Assembly: GCA_002176905.1 (NCBI GenBank)
Contig: MSYE01000182.1
Coordinates: 35,649-99,648 of the forward strand
Direction of reading: 5' to 3'
From: a bacterium F11
GTDB lineage: Bacteria; Elusimicrobiota; Elusimicrobia; F11
DNA: 64,000 nt
Of the stretch, positions 53,130 to 62,719 are shown piece after piece (position 1 is the stretch's first letter; every line of letters begins with the position of its first letter). A model generated the notes under the pieces. The model was given only the letters and a program-made list of their open reading frames with translations, was not told the DNA's origin and searched no databases. Position numbers and translations under genes: made by a program.

Positions 53130-54643
53130 GATCTCTCCCAAAATAGCTCACGATCTTCGGCCAAGCGAATGGTTTCTTTGAGACCCGCCGCTTTGTTTTC
53201 TGTTTCGTCAAACTCACGGACAGGATGAGAATCGGCCACAATACCCGCCCCGGTCTGAATGGAGACCTTGTTATTTTCCCACAAAATGGTTCGTATGGTG
53301 ATGGCCATATCCATATTCCCAGAAAAGGAAATGTATCCGACAGCACCGGCATAAGGACCCCGCTGTTCATTTTCCAACTCATCAATTATTTCCATCGCCC
53401 GTATTTTGGGAGCACCGGAAACAGTTCCAGCGGGAAAAACGGCTTTCAAGAGGTCAAAACATCCTTTTCCTTCATTCATTTTCCCCGTTACCTCCGAAAC
53501 GATATGCATCACATGAGAATAGCGTTCAATGATCATGAATTTGGGAAGCCGTATACTGCCGTATTGACACACACGCCCCAAATCGTTTCGCCCGAGGTCA
53601 ACCAACATGATATGTTCGGCATTTTCTTTGGGATCTCTTAATAGATCCTTTTCCATTTTCATATCTTGATAGGGAGTTGACCCACGTGGACGGGTCCCCG
53701 CAATGGGACGCGTCATGGCCTCTCCTTCTTCAAGTCGAACCAATGATTCGGGACTCGAACCAATAATGGCCCGGTTTTTCATCTTGATCAAATACATATA
53801 TGGTGATGGATTAACAACGCGAAGGGCACGATAAATATCCAACGGATCAGCAGGGGTTTTTTTATCGTTCCTCCGAGAGAGAACAACCTGAATAATATCG
53901 CCCTTTCGAATGTGGTCCTTGGCCTTTTCAACACCTTCCGCAAATTGTTTTTGGTTCACATTTGAGACAAATTCATGAACCTTCCCGCCCTTTTTCTTTC
54001 GATGTGACGTTTCCGGGGTCTTGGTCACCTGACGAAGAAGCGCAAGATTGGCTTTGATTTTGTTTTTTGCACGCCTGTACGCTTTGGAAATATCTCTTTT
54101 GTTTTTTATCCTCACGCAGGTTAATATTTTGAGTATTTGCTGGGTATTATCAAATACGAACAAATCTCCTGTCAGAAAAAATAGACTATTTGGCCATTTC
54201 AAATTATCCGGATTGGTTTTGGGAAGCCTCTCTAACTCATGAATTGTCTCATAGGAACAATACCCCACAGCCCCGCCAAAAAACCTTGGCATACCTGGCA
54301 CTTGAACCGGCTTGGTTTGCTTGAGATAATTCTTAAGAGAATTAAGTGCCGATGTTTTGATTCGCTTCTTCAACTGTCCCTTTGGGGTTTTAAATTCGGT
54401 CCCGCCATCTTTTTCTTCCAAGATCAGGCTAGGCTCAAAGGAAACAATAGAATATCGACCGACATTCTCCCCCCCCTCAACACTTTCAAGCAAAAAACAA
54501 TGTGAATTTTTCTTCCATTGAGAAGCAAGAAGAGACACGGGGGTAAACCGATCCGCCATCATATCCAAACCAACGGGGATGAGGTTTCCCTTTTTGGCCA
54601 ACTTTTTAAATTCAGCTAATGTGGGATAAATACGTTCTTTCAT
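53126..54643 (-). CDS. trpE: Anthranilate synthase component I
   Basis: This 505-residue chorismate-binding enzyme has the feedback-site stretch LLESVEGGENVGRYS at about residues 50-65, RNDKKTPADPLDIY, SSPESLVR, RPIAGTRPRG, LGRNDLGRV and TVSGAPKIRAMEI. The LLES motif suggests inhibition by tryptophan. It starts five bases after hisI ends, so there is no room for a trp leader/attenuator; transcription must come from the his side. A G8 run (+ strand 54469-54476) in GGENVG keeps the frame. Confidence 0.96.
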   Translation of the reverse strand: MKERIYPTLAEFKKLAKKGNLIPVGLDMMADRFTPVSLLASQWKKNSHCFLLESVEGGENVGRYSIVSFEPSLILEEKDGGTEFKTPKGQLKKRIKTSALNSLKNYLKQTKPVQVPGMPRFFGGAVGYCSYETIHELERLPKTNPDNLKWPNSLFFLTGDLFVFDNTQQILKILTCVRIKNKRDISKAYRRAKNKIKANLALLRQVTKTPETSHRKKKGGKVHEFVSNVNQKQFAEGVEKAKDHIRKGDIIQVVLSRRNDKKTPADPLDIYRALRVVNPSPYMYLIKMKNRAIIGSSPESLVRLEEGEAMTRPIAGTRPRGSTPYQDMKMEKDLLRDPKENAEHIMLVDLGRNDLGRVCQYGSIRLPKFMIIERYSHVMHIVSEVTGKMNEGKGCFDLLKAVFPAGTVSGAPKIRAMEIIDELENEQRGPYAGAVGYISFSGNMDMAITIRTILWENNKVSIQTGAGIVADSHPVREFDETENKAAGLKETIRLAEDRELFWERS

Positions 54644-54648
54644 TTTGA

Positions 54649-55053
54649 TTATTTTTTATAAACCTTCTGAGGATCAAAGAGGGGTCTTGAATCTTCTTTC
54701 CATTCTCCTTTTTTATCCACCTCAAAATAAAAACAGCTCCGATTTCCTGTGTGGCAAGCAGCCCCTCCCACTTGCTCAACTTTTACGATCAGGGTGTCCC
54801 CATCACAATCTTTGGCAATGGCCTTTACCTTTTGGACATTACCCGATGACTCTCCCTTTTTCCATAATTTCTGGCGAGATCGACTCCAATATGTGGCCAC
54901 ATTCTCCCGGAGTGTAATCCCAAGAGATTCGCTGTTCATATAGGCGACCATAAGAATGGTACCATCCTCCGCATCCTGGGCCACAACCGGCACAAGACCG
55001 TTTTTATCAAACTTAACCTGAGAAATTATTTTCACAATCTGTTCGTCTGTCAC
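54649..55053 (-). CDS. hisI: Phosphoribosyl-AMP cyclohydrolase
   Basis: This 134-residue HisI domain protein has VAQDAEDGTILMVAYMN, YWSRSRQKLWKKGESSGN, the metal-binding CDGDT and GAACHTGNRSCFY. It opens the adenine ring in the third step of histidine synthesis. There is no fused HisE domain and no hisE gene nearby. It sits 11 bases after hisF and five before trpE, at the junction of the his and trp sets. Confidence 0.95.
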   Translation of the reverse strand: MTDEQIVKIISQVKFDKNGLVPVVAQDAEDGTILMVAYMNSESLGITLRENVATYWSRSRQKLWKKGESSGNVQKVKAIAKDCDGDTLIVKVEQVGGAACHTGNRSCFYFEVDKKGEWKEDSRPLFDPQKVYKK

Positions 55054-55064
55054 ACTTGACTCCT

Positions 55065-55820
55065 TTAATATCGTACCGGTATCTTTTTCCCTTGGAGATA
55101 TTTTTTTAACTTTTCAATCTCCAATTCTCGAAAATGAAAAAGGGAAGCGGCGAGAGCCGCGCTGGCCCCCTTTTTTAAAACGGACTCAAAATGGGTCATG
55201 GTTCCAGCGCCACCAGATGCAATAACGGGAATATGAACAGCCCTCACAACGTTTTCCGTCAGGTCGTTATCATATCCTTCTTTTGTTCCATCCGCATCCA
55301 TACTGGTCAAGAGAATTTCACCTGCTCCCCGCTCCTCGGCTTCCCTAGCCCACTTAAGAGCGTCTATACCCGTCGGAGTCCGACCCCCATGGATATAAAC
55401 CTCCCATTTTTTTGGAGCAACTTTTTTGGCATCAATCGCCACAACAACACACTGAGATCCAAATTTCTTCGCGGCCGCATTAATAAGATCCGGATTTTTC
55501 ACCGCCGCCGTATTAATGGCCACCTTATCGGCCCCAGATGACAATAGCAACCGAAAATCATCAAGTGAGCGAATTCCTCCCCCTACGGTCAATGGAATAA
55601 AGACCTGCTCGGCAGTGTTTTTTACAACATTCAAAAGAATGGGACGCTCATCAGAGCTGGCCGTAATATCCAAAAAAACCAATTCATCGGCTCCTTCGGC
55701 ATTGTACCGTTTGGCAATTTCGATGGGATCACCGGCATCTCGCAAATCCAGGAATTTGGTCCCTTTGACCACCCGGCCCTTATCCACATCCAAACAAGGA
55801 ATGATCCTTCTAGCCAACAC
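55065..55820 (-). CDS. hisF: Imidazole glycerol phosphate synthase subunit HisF
   Basis: This ~251-residue TIM barrel has [19 protein letters not shown] with catalytic Asp, [19 protein letters not shown] (second catalytic Asp), [18 protein letters not shown] and VIASGGAGT. It forms imidazole glycerol phosphate and AICAR using ammonia from HisH. A GTG at 55820 preceded by AAAGG is taken as the start because it matches the family N-terminus; it overlaps hisA by 11 bases. Confidence 0.95.
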   Translation of the reverse strand: MLARRIIPCLDVDKGRVVKGTKFLDLRDAGDPIEIAKRYNAEGADELVFLDITASSDERPILLNVVKNTAEQVFIPLTVGGGIRSLDDFRLLLSSGADKVAINTAAVKNPDLINAAAKKFGSQCVVVAIDAKKVAPKKWEVYIHGGRTPTGIDALKWAREAEERGAGEILLTSMDADGTKEGYDNDLTENVVRAVHIPVIASGGAGTMTHFESVLKKGASAALAASLFHFRELEIEKLKKYLQGKKIPVRY

Positions 55821-56535
55821 GATTATGAACCTTTGATAGGGCTTGGGAGAAATCAAATTTGTTTTCGTAAATTGCTTTTCCCAAAATACATCCTGGTGAT
55901 CCCATTATTTTTAACTTTTCGATATCGTCCAACGTTGAAATTCCTCCTGAGGCAAAAATACGCAATTTTGTTTTTAACATAACATCCTGAATTGAGGCGA
56001 GGTTTGGCCCTTCCAAGGTTCCATCTCTACGGATATCTGTAAAGATGATATCTCTCCCCCCCATCTCTTCTACCTGTTGAATGGCTTGATCAACAACAAT
56101 CCCGGCTTCATCTGTCCATCCTTTGATTGAGACCTTCCCATTGCGCGCATCGATGGCAACCATAATTCGATCCTGATAGGACTTGAACAAATATTTGGTC
56201 AAATCAGAATCCGTAAAGACAAGGGTCCCCAAAATGACAAAATCAATCCCCGAATCCAATACCGCTGCGATGGTCTTCTCAGAGCGAAGCCCGCCTCCCA
56301 ATTGAACGGTGACACCGGTTTCCGTCTTGATTCGGCGAACCCAATCCAGGTTTTTGGGTTCACCTGAGAAAGCCCCATCCAAATCAATAATGTGAAGCCG
56401 TGAGGCTCCCTGAGATATCCATTTTTTCGCCATTTGAACAGGATCATGGGAATAAACCGTTTCTTTATCGGCCTCTCCATGCAACAGACGGACACACCGT
56501 CCATTCTTCAAATCAATTGCAGGTATAAGAAGCAT
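55810..56535 (-). CDS. hisA: ProFAR isomerase HisA
   Basis: This 241-residue half-barrel duplicate of HisF has [15 protein letters not shown] with catalytic Asp, [28 protein letters not shown] and [13 protein letters not shown]. It isomerises the phosphoribosylformimino intermediate. The sequence fits HisA rather than the dual PriA. It lies three bases after hisH. Confidence 0.94.
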   Translation of the reverse strand: MLLIPAIDLKNGRCVRLLHGEADKETVYSHDPVQMAKKWISQGASRLHIIDLDGAFSGEPKNLDWVRRIKTETGVTVQLGGGLRSEKTIAAVLDSGIDFVILGTLVFTDSDLTKYLFKSYQDRIMVAIDARNGKVSIKGWTDEAGIVVDQAIQQVEEMGGRDIIFTDIRRDGTLEGPNLASIQDVMLKTKLRIFASGGISTLDDIEKLKIMGSPGCILGKAIYENKFDFSQALSKVHNRVG

Positions 56536-56538
56536 ATT

Positions 56539-57180
56539 TTATTTCCTTAAACTCGCCAGAATGTTCTTTAAAAGCTTCAAACCAATCTCGCCACTTTTCT
56601 CCGGATGAAATTGACTGGCAAACAGATTGCCCCGAGAAACAGATGAACAAAAAGGAATGCCGTAGGTTGTTGTGGTAAAAACATTCGATTTCTGCTCTGG
56701 AACAGGATAGAACGTATGAACGAAATAAAAATAATCCTGATCTTTAATATTTTTAAAATACGGTTCTTTTTTTTTGATTGCCCTCTTTGTTGTGTTCCAC
56801 CCCATGTGAGGCACCTTATTCTTCGCTTTAAGGCCTTTGGGGAATCGGAACCGGACAACAGAACCCTTTAAAATTCCCAAACCAGGAATCTGGGGATCCT
56901 CTTCACTAGAATCGAATAGAAGCTGAAAACCCAAACAAATTCCCAGATAGGGACGATTCTTTCCTATCCAATCCTTAACAAATGTGTCCAATCCCTTTTT
57001 CCTTAATGTTTGAGCGGCCGCACCAAAGGATCCCACCCCCGGCAGAACAACCATATCAGACTGACGGAGGATCTCAACATCATCAGTAACCGTTACATTG
57101 GCCCCTTGCAGGGCAAGGGCTTTGGAGACACTGTGAAGATTCCCCATCCCATAATCAATAACCCCAACACGCGGTTTCAT
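56539..57180 (-). CDS. hisH: Imidazole glycerol phosphate synthase subunit HisH
   Basis: This 213-residue glutaminase has VGVIDYGMGNLHSV, VLPGVGSFG, the nucleophile in LGICLGFQLLF and the His-Glu pair FASQFHPEKSGE. It feeds ammonia to HisF. Its position inside the his series argues that it serves histidine, although HisH/HisF-like pairs also serve the WbpG/PseA sugar amidotransferases and a shared role is conceivable. Confidence 0.94.
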   Translation of the reverse strand: MKPRVGVIDYGMGNLHSVSKALALQGANVTVTDDVEILRQSDMVVLPGVGSFGAAAQTLRKKGLDTFVKDWIGKNRPYLGICLGFQLLFDSSEEDPQIPGLGILKGSVVRFRFPKGLKAKNKVPHMGWNTTKRAIKKKEPYFKNIKDQDYFYFVHTFYPVPEQKSNVFTTTTYGIPFCSSVSRGNLFASQFHPEKSGEIGLKLLKNILASLRK

Positions 57181-57186
57181 AATTGG

Positions 57187-57780
57187 TTACAAAACTCCTT
57201 TTGACGACGGAATTCCCTTGTACCGTTTGTCTGTGGCCACGGCCATCGAGATTGATTTTGCGAAAGCTTTAAACATGGATTCGGCCATGTGGTGATTGTT
57301 TCGTCCACGAAGAAGACGAATGTGCAGATTCATCCCCACGGTGGTTCCGAAAGCTCTAAAAAAATCTTCCAGGAGATCAAGATCAAAAGTCCGCCAAGGA
57401 ACCTTAAATCCAGGTGCCTCGTACTCGATGTGGGGCCTTCCAGACAAATCCACACTCACATACGACAGGGACTCATCCATTGGAAGCAAGAAGAATCCAT
57501 AGCGTTGAATTCCTTTCTTATTTCCCAATGCTTTCCGAATGGCACCACCTATCGTCAATCCAACATCTTCTACAAGATGGTGGTGGTCTATATGGGTATC
57601 CCCAAAAGCCTTGAGCTTTAAATCGATCAAACTGTGCTTGGAAAAAAGTTCCAACATATGATCCAGAAATGGAATCGACGTTGAAACTGAGCATTTACCC
57701 TTTCCATCCAAATTAAGAGAAAGCTTAATGTTCGTCTCTTTTGTTACCCGATGAATTCTGACTGTTCTCATTTTTCCCAT
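57187..57780 (-). CDS. hisB: Imidazoleglycerol-phosphate dehydratase
   Basis: This 197-residue protein has the repeated metal motifs DTHIDHHHLVEDVG and GRNNHHMAESMFKAFA plus SVDLSGRPH. It removes water from imidazole glycerol phosphate. It is the single-domain type, without a histidinol phosphatase fusion. It lies three bases after hisD. Confidence 0.95.
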   Translation of the reverse strand: MGKMRTVRIHRVTKETNIKLSLNLDGKGKCSVSTSIPFLDHMLELFSKHSLIDLKLKAFGDTHIDHHHLVEDVGLTIGGAIRKALGNKKGIQRYGFFLLPMDESLSYVSVDLSGRPHIEYEAPGFKVPWRTFDLDLLEDFFRAFGTTVGMNLHIRLLRGRNNHHMAESMFKAFAKSISMAVATDKRYKGIPSSKGVL

Positions 57781-57783
57781 AAA

Positions 57784-58962
57784 CTAAATCTCCCTATTAA
57801 TTCGAATCCTGAGCGAATCAGCATGCAAATTTAAACCTTCCATCTCAGCCATTTTGCGAGCTGATTTCCACCCTTTCTTGAAAGCCATTGAAGAAAGGTT
57901 AATCAAACTTGATCTCTTCAAAAATGTCAGCACCGACAACCCCGATGCAAATTTGGCGGATCGACCCGTTGGAAGAACGTGACTGGGGCCTGCCCAATAA
58001 TCGCCCATAACAGCAGGTGACCAACCATTGATAAAGAAGGCCCCTCCATTCTTTAGCGTATCCAAACACTCTTGGGGTCTTTTCAATATAATCTCCACGT
58101 GCTCTCCAGCAATATCGTTGGCACGCTTAATGGCGTTCTTGATTTTGGATTCCTTAAAGAAATAACACTGCCTCAGCAATTTCTTTGGAAGAATTTGGCG
58201 CACCTTTCGAATCAACGGGCCATGGGTTGTAATCAAAAAACTTTTGGCATCTGGATCATGTTCCGCTTGAGCCGCCATATCGGATGCCACCCACGTTGGC
58301 TCAGCCGATTCATCCGCCACAACGACCAACTCGCTTGGTCCGGCCAAAAGATCAATCCCGACTTCTCCAAATAGTTGTCGTTTGGCCTCCGTTACCAAGG
58401 CATTCCCCGGACCAACAATGAGATCCACTTTTGGAATGGTTTTGGTTCCAATGGCCAGGGCCGCAACAGCGGCAGGACCACCGACCTGGTAAAGTTCGGA
58501 CACACCGGAGATGGCCGCTGCTGCCAATATAGAATCGGTCAAACGCCCAGGAGGGGTCACAACAACCCGACGATTCACTCCTGCCAATTTTGCTGGGATG
58601 GCCGACATCAAAACAGTAGAGGGATAAGAAAACCGCCCCCCAGGGACATAGATTCCCACCGCATCCACAGGTTGATAAACCTGTCCAAACCGAATCCCAT
58701 TTTTCTGGGTCGTCCAAGACTGAGGAAGACGTTTTTTCTCCTCCCAGTGAAATTCATAAACTCTTCTGGCACAAGCCTCAATGGCCGTTCGTTCGTTTTT
58801 TTCCAATCTGGCCAAAGCCGCTCGCATGCGAGAAACAGGGATCCTCAGACTCTTTTTGGTCAAAGACACCTTATCGAACTTCTTGGTAAATCCCAAAAGT
58901 GCCTTGTCACCATTTCGTCGAACTTGCTGAATTATATTGCTGACCAAATTCCTCATTTTCAT
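57784..58962 (-). CDS. hisD: Histidinol dehydrogenase, short N-terminus
   Basis: This 392-residue enzyme has GIYVPGGRFSYPS, PKVDLIVGPGNALV, LLAGPSELVVVADESA and the catalytic AQAEHDPDAKS. It oxidises histidinol to histidine with NAD in two steps. It begins directly at the IIQQVRRNGDKAL helix, roughly 30 residues short of the E. coli protein (~434), yet its ATG is locked to the murA stop by a four-base overlap. The usual neighbour hisG is not present between murA and hisD. The catalytic core looks complete, so it is probably functional. Confidence 0.94.
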   Translation of the reverse strand: MKMRNLVSNIIQQVRRNGDKALLGFTKKFDKVSLTKKSLRIPVSRMRAALARLEKNERTAIEACARRVYEFHWEEKKRLPQSWTTQKNGIRFGQVYQPVDAVGIYVPGGRFSYPSTVLMSAIPAKLAGVNRRVVVTPPGRLTDSILAAAAISGVSELYQVGGPAAVAALAIGTKTIPKVDLIVGPGNALVTEAKRQLFGEVGIDLLAGPSELVVVADESAEPTWVASDMAAQAEHDPDAKSFLITTHGPLIRKVRQILPKKLLRQCYFFKESKIKNAIKRANDIAGEHVEIILKRPQECLDTLKNGGAFFINGWSPAVMGDYWAGPSHVLPTGRSAKFASGLSVLTFLKRSSLINLSSMAFKKGWKSARKMAEMEGLNLHADSLRIRINREI

Positions 58963-60218
58963 TGTTTTTTTTGGACCCGTTTAATAAGAGCCCCTACCTT
59001 CCTTAATTTCTTTTCCATATCTTCATAACCCCGATCAAGATGATAAATCCGAAGGATGGTGCTTTTCCCATTGGCCGCAAGGCCCGCCAAAACCAGCGCC
59101 GCTCCCGCGCGCAAGTCCGACACCATCACCATACAACCTGACAGACCTTCAACACCACGGACAAAAGCATTTTGTCCACTTAAACGAATATCGGCTCCAA
59201 ATCGTTGAAGTTCTTGAATATGAAGAAATCGATTTTCAAACACTGTCTCTTTGACATGAGATCTTCCTTTGGTCATTGCCATCAACGCAATCCATTGGGC
59301 CTGCATGTCTGTTGGAAAACCCGGATAAACATCCGTCTGCACATCGACCGGGTTGAGCTGTCGAACCCATTTGACCCGAACACCACTCTTCTCCTTTCGG
59401 ATAACAACACCCGATGCTTTTAAACATGTCACCAAACTAATCAAATGCCGAAGATCCACTCCTTCCAAAAGCAGATCTCCTTTGGTAATGGCGGCAGCCA
59501 ACATATATGTTCCGGCCTCAATCCGATCCGGGATAATACTGTGACGAACCCCGGAGAGAGATTCTCTCCCATGAATGGTAATTTGTGATCCTCCCAACCC
59601 TTGAATATGCGCTCCCATGGATTGGAGCATCAATCCCAAATCCACAATTTCCGGTTCTTGCGCCGCATTCTGAATCACCGTTTCCCCCTGTGATAGAACC
59701 GCGGCCATCATCAAATTTTCCGTTGCACCCACACTGGGATAAGGAAGGGGAATCATGCTCCCCTTAAGCTCATTGGCTTTTGCTTGTATATATCCCTGTC
59801 GAATTTTGATTTGGACACCCAATCGTTCAAAACCATTTAGGTGATAATTGATGGGACGAGCTCCAATGGCGCATCCTCCCGGAAGGCTCACTTTTGCCTC
59901 TCCTCTGCGCGCCAGAAGAGGTCCCATGACCAAAGCGCTCGCTCTCATTCGGCGGACCAAATCATATGGAGCTTGTCCCGTCAATTTTCTCCTCTTGGTT
60001 ATAATGACGCGCGATCGTTTGGTAACAACACGCTTCCCAAGCGTTTTGAGCAGCTTAATAGCTGTATTGATATCGGCCAAATTGGGGACTTGCTCAAGGG
60101 TGCAGGGCTCATCGGTCAAAAGGGTGGCGAACAGACAAGGAAGTGCCGCATTCTTGGATCCGGATATTTTTATGGTTCCTTTTAAACGACGCGATCCCAA
60201 TATTTCAAAACTATCCAT
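58959..60218 (-). CDS. murA: UDP-N-acetylglucosamine 1-carboxyvinyltransferase
   Basis: This ~419-residue enzyme has GSKNAALPCLFATLL, RMRASALVMGPLLAR, the catalytic cysteine in LPGGCAIGARP, PSVGATENLMMAA and PDRIEAGTYM. It adds enolpyruvate to UDP-GlcNAc, the first committed step of peptidoglycan synthesis; with Cys at the active site it should be fosfomycin-sensitive. ATG 60218 (MDSFEILG) fits the family start better than 60230. It overlaps prmC by eight bases. Confidence 0.95.
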   Translation of the reverse strand: MDSFEILGSRRLKGTIKISGSKNAALPCLFATLLTDEPCTLEQVPNLADINTAIKLLKTLGKRVVTKRSRVIITKRRKLTGQAPYDLVRRMRASALVMGPLLARRGEAKVSLPGGCAIGARPINYHLNGFERLGVQIKIRQGYIQAKANELKGSMIPLPYPSVGATENLMMAAVLSQGETVIQNAAQEPEIVDLGLMLQSMGAHIQGLGGSQITIHGRESLSGVRHSIIPDRIEAGTYMLAAAITKGDLLLEGVDLRHLISLVTCLKASGVVIRKEKSGVRVKWVRQLNPVDVQTDVYPGFPTDMQAQWIALMAMTKGRSHVKETVFENRFLHIQELQRFGADIRLSGQNAFVRGVEGLSGCMVMVSDLRAGAALVLAGLAANGKSTILRIYHLDRGYEDMEKKLRKVGALIKRVQKKQ

Positions 60219-61104
60219 TATGGTCCCCATAAATAATTCTATCCCAACCGTTGAAATCTTTTACTGTTGAGACATTTGTAAATGCCGCCTGACGAAACAA
60301 TACTTCCATTTTCTCTTTCTGTTTTGCACCCATTTCAACTACCAAAGTCCCCGATTTTTTAAGGTATTTTGGACTCTCCAGAATGATGGAACCCAGGTGA
60401 GAATTCCCATCCTTCCCACCATACAAAGCCATCCTTGGTTCAAAGGACAAATCCGGAGCAAGCTCTTTCATTTCCGAGGCGGAAACATAAGGAGGATTTG
60501 AAACAATGATATCAAAATAGCCAAAAAACATATTATTCAAACTATGATAAAGATCTGACTTTTGAAATCGGATTCGTTTTCCCACTCCCATCTTTAAAGA
60601 GTTGATTTTTGCCACTGCAAGGGCCCCTTCTGACAAATCGGTTGCCATGATGTGAGCATTGGGGAACAACCTGGCCAATGAGATAGCGATACAACCAGAT
60701 CCCGTTCCCATATCCAATATTTGTGGTTTAGCCAGAGATCTTTTCTGGAGCTTTTCCTTAACCTCTTGAACAAGCAATTCTGTTTCCGGACGTGGTATCA
60801 AAACACGATGATCAACATAAAAATCCTGATCGAGAAAGGATTTTCGATTTTCAATATAGGCTACCGGTTCATAACGCTTTCTTCGATCAACACGCTTTCG
60901 AAATATTTGAATTTGGTCCGATGTCATTTTTGATTGGGCGTTGGCATACACAAAAGCAGGCGACCAATTCATAATCCCACCCATTAACATCGCCACTTCA
61001 TTCTCTGGCGCCGAGAAACCGGCTTGAGACAAGGATTGCACAGCCCACTTAAAAGCATCCCGAATGATGGTTATTTGGCTATCATTGACTGTCAATGGAT
61101 TCAC
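60211..61104 (-). CDS. prmC: Release factor glutamine methyltransferase
   Basis: This 297-residue protein has an N-terminal helical domain, [13 protein letters not shown], motif [16 protein letters not shown], and the N6-glutamine signature [11 protein letters not shown]. It methylates the GGQ glutamine of release factors. It overlaps prfA by ATGA, the usual prfA-prmC pairing, which supports the role. Confidence 0.95.
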   Translation of the reverse strand: MNPLTVNDSQITIIRDAFKWAVQSLSQAGFSAPENEVAMLMGGIMNWSPAFVYANAQSKMTSDQIQIFRKRVDRRKRYEPVAYIENRKSFLDQDFYVDHRVLIPRPETELLVQEVKEKLQKRSLAKPQILDMGTGSGCIAISLARLFPNAHIMATDLSEGALAVAKINSLKMGVGKRIRFQKSDLYHSLNNMFFGYFDIIVSNPPYVSASEMKELAPDLSFEPRMALYGGKDGNSHLGSIILESPKYLKKSGTLVVEMGAKQKEKMEVLFRQAAFTNVSTVKDFNGWDRIIYGDHNG

Positions 61105-62165
61105 TTATCTTTATCCTTTAAACGCAATTCTTCTTCTTTGGTTAATAAGGCTGCGATCATTTCTTCACAATCTCCACCCAAAAATTTCTCAATACCATAA
61201 ACCGAAAAATTGATTCGATGATCCGTTATTCGATCCTGGGGAAAATTGTAAGTCCGTATTTTCTCGGATCGATCACCCGACCCGACTTGTTTGCGTCTCA
61301 AATCACTTCGTTCTCTCCTGTTTTTCTCCTCCTCCATTTCCTGCAACCGAGCCCGGAGAAAATTCATGGCTTTCACTCGATTTTGACCCTGGCTGCGCTC
61401 CTCCTGACATTGGACCACCACACCCGAGGGAAGATGGGTAATGCGAATGGCAGAATCGGTTTTGTTCACGTGTTGCCCTCCCGCGCCAGAGGCCCGATAT
61501 GTATCAATGCGAAGATCCTTGACGTCAACAGTTACCTCAACTTCGGTGGCTTCTGGGAGCACGGCCACAGTCACTGTTGAGGTATGAATCCGGCCCGAAG
61601 ATTCTGTAAGAGGAACACGCTGAACCCGATGCACCCCTTGCTCAAATCGAAACCAACCAAACGCATTGGATCCTGAAATACCAAAAACCACTTCCTTAAA
61701 CCCCCCAATTCCCGTTGAATTTGAGGAATACGTCTCGACATCCAATCCTTTTTTCTGAGCAAACCTTGTATACATTCGAAAAAGATCCGCCACAAAAAGA
61801 CCGGCCTCATTGCCACCGGCTCCCGCACGGATTTCAACAATCGAATCCCTATCGGTACGGGGATCAGGTGGATTGAGCAAACCAAAAAGCTTTTTCTCCA
61901 ATACCCCGAATTTGTTTTTCAACTCCTCTTTTTCACGACGCGCCATCTCTTTCAAAGAAGGATCATCTCCATTAATTAGCTCTTCGAGGGATTCGATTTC
62001 CTTCTCCATTTCAAGCCAACTTTTTGAGGCCTCAACAACAGGCTCCATCTTTTTTCTCTCTTTACCCAACGTGGACATACGTTGCGTATCGCTTGGAGAA
62101 AGAGTGGCCATTTCTTCTTCAAGGGTGTGGAATTTATTCAATATAGACTGAATCTTTTCTTTCAT
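61101..62165 (-). CDS. prfA: Peptide chain release factor 1
   Basis: This 354-residue release factor has the catalytic loop [45 protein letters not shown] and the RF1-type [15 protein letters not shown]. It reads UAA and UAG stop codons. The gene follows a 154-base gap after rpmE. Standard length and order (rho, rpmE, prfA, prmC). Confidence 0.96.
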   Translation of the reverse strand: MKEKIQSILNKFHTLEEEMATLSPSDTQRMSTLGKERKKMEPVVEASKSWLEMEKEIESLEELINGDDPSLKEMARREKEELKNKFGVLEKKLFGLLNPPDPRTDRDSIVEIRAGAGGNEAGLFVADLFRMYTRFAQKKGLDVETYSSNSTGIGGFKEVVFGISGSNAFGWFRFEQGVHRVQRVPLTESSGRIHTSTVTVAVLPEATEVEVTVDVKDLRIDTYRASGAGGQHVNKTDSAIRITHLPSGVVVQCQEERSQGQNRVKAMNFLRARLQEMEEEKNRRERSDLRRKQVGSGDRSEKIRTYNFPQDRITDHRINFSVYGIEKFLGGDCEEMIAALLTKEEELRLKDKDK

Positions 62166-62319
62166 TTTAAATTTGATTAATTGATCCTGGAATGGAATCC
62201 TGCCAGCAACCCCACAATATTCTGTGGAGTCGGATAAAGAAATTCATAACAATGAGGTGTGTTGTAAAAGCCGATCATGGCATCCCCAATGAGGTTTTTT
62301 CTCAATTAAAGAGAGAGGG
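62166..62319. other. 154-base intergenic region between rpmE and prfA with a small stem-loop
   Basis: No gene is seen here. An imperfect hairpin CTCCACA-GAATAT-TGTGGGG lies at 62210-62229 (on the - strand) without a following U run, so it is not a clear terminator. It may be an RNA processing or attenuation element, or nothing. Confidence 0.3.
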
Positions 62320-62643
62320 CTAATGCGCTTTCTTTTTTTTCTTGGTGCTTGAAGGTGTCGAGGTAAGAACTTTTCCGCGGGGTTTGGGAGGTGCTTTTGC
62401 GATTCTTTTTTGTTTTTGCGCTTTTCTGGTAACAGACTTTCCTTCTGTTTTCGAATACCGTTTCCCAAATCGTTCCACACGACCAGCCGAATCCACCAGC
62501 TTCTGTTGCCCTGTATAAAAAGGATGACAGTCTGAGCAGATATCCACTTTGAGAACAGCCACGGTTGCCCGTGTCTCAAAAGCGTTACCACAAGCACAAG
62601 AAGCTTTGGCAGTTACATATTTTGGGTGAATTCCTGATTGCAT
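62320..62643 (-). CDS. rpmE: Ribosomal protein bL31 with basic C-terminal extension
   Basis: This 107-residue protein has the zinc-containing bL31 core in the first ~72 residues: [21 protein letters not shown] and [18 protein letters not shown], with Cys 16, 18, 36 and 39, then [10 protein letters not shown]. An unusually basic tail of about 35 residues ([13 protein letters not shown] ... TKKKKK) follows; E. coli L31 is 70 residues. The zinc form is normal for zinc-replete growth. It has its own promoter at 62653-62681. Confidence 0.95.
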   Translation of the reverse strand: MQSGIHPKYVTAKASCACGNAFETRATVAVLKVDICSDCHPFYTGQQKLVDSAGRVERFGKRYSKTEGKSVTRKAQKQKRIAKAPPKPRGKVLTSTPSSTKKKKKAH

Positions 62644-62652
62644 AGGACGAAG

Positions 62653-62681
62653 ATTGTATCAATAAACAGAGATTTTATCAA
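62653..62681 (-). promoter_or_regulatory. Promoter of rpmE-prfA and downstream genes
   Basis: On the - strand, TTGATA (62681-62676), a 17-base spacer and TACAAT (62658-62653) form a good sigma70-type promoter about ten bases before the rpmE start. It could also supply transcription for the long his-trp series. Confidence 0.6.
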
Positions 62682-62697
62682 TTCCCTGTTTTTTATC

Positions 62698-62714
62698 GAT
62701 AATGCCACATTATC
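62698..62714. repeat. Inverted repeat between rho and rpmE
   Basis: The perfect 7-bp dyad GATAATG-CCA-CATTATC lies just downstream of the rho stop. No U run follows on the - strand, so it is at most a weak terminator or an mRNA 3' structure. Confidence 0.35.
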
Positions 62715-62719
62715 AGCAG

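Noticed and set aside
55065..57180. HisH/HisF as WbpH/WbpI-type partners of the sugar amidotransferase
   Set aside because: They sit inside a regular his gene order with hisA and hisB and match histidine enzymes; a shared role remains possible but is not supported directly.
62210..62229. Rho-independent terminator after rpmE
   Set aside because: The stem is short with a G-T pair and is not followed by a U run on the transcribed strand.
62244..62597. A 117-codon frame on the - strand overlapping rpmE
   Set aside because: It runs through the bL31 gene in another frame and has no family features.
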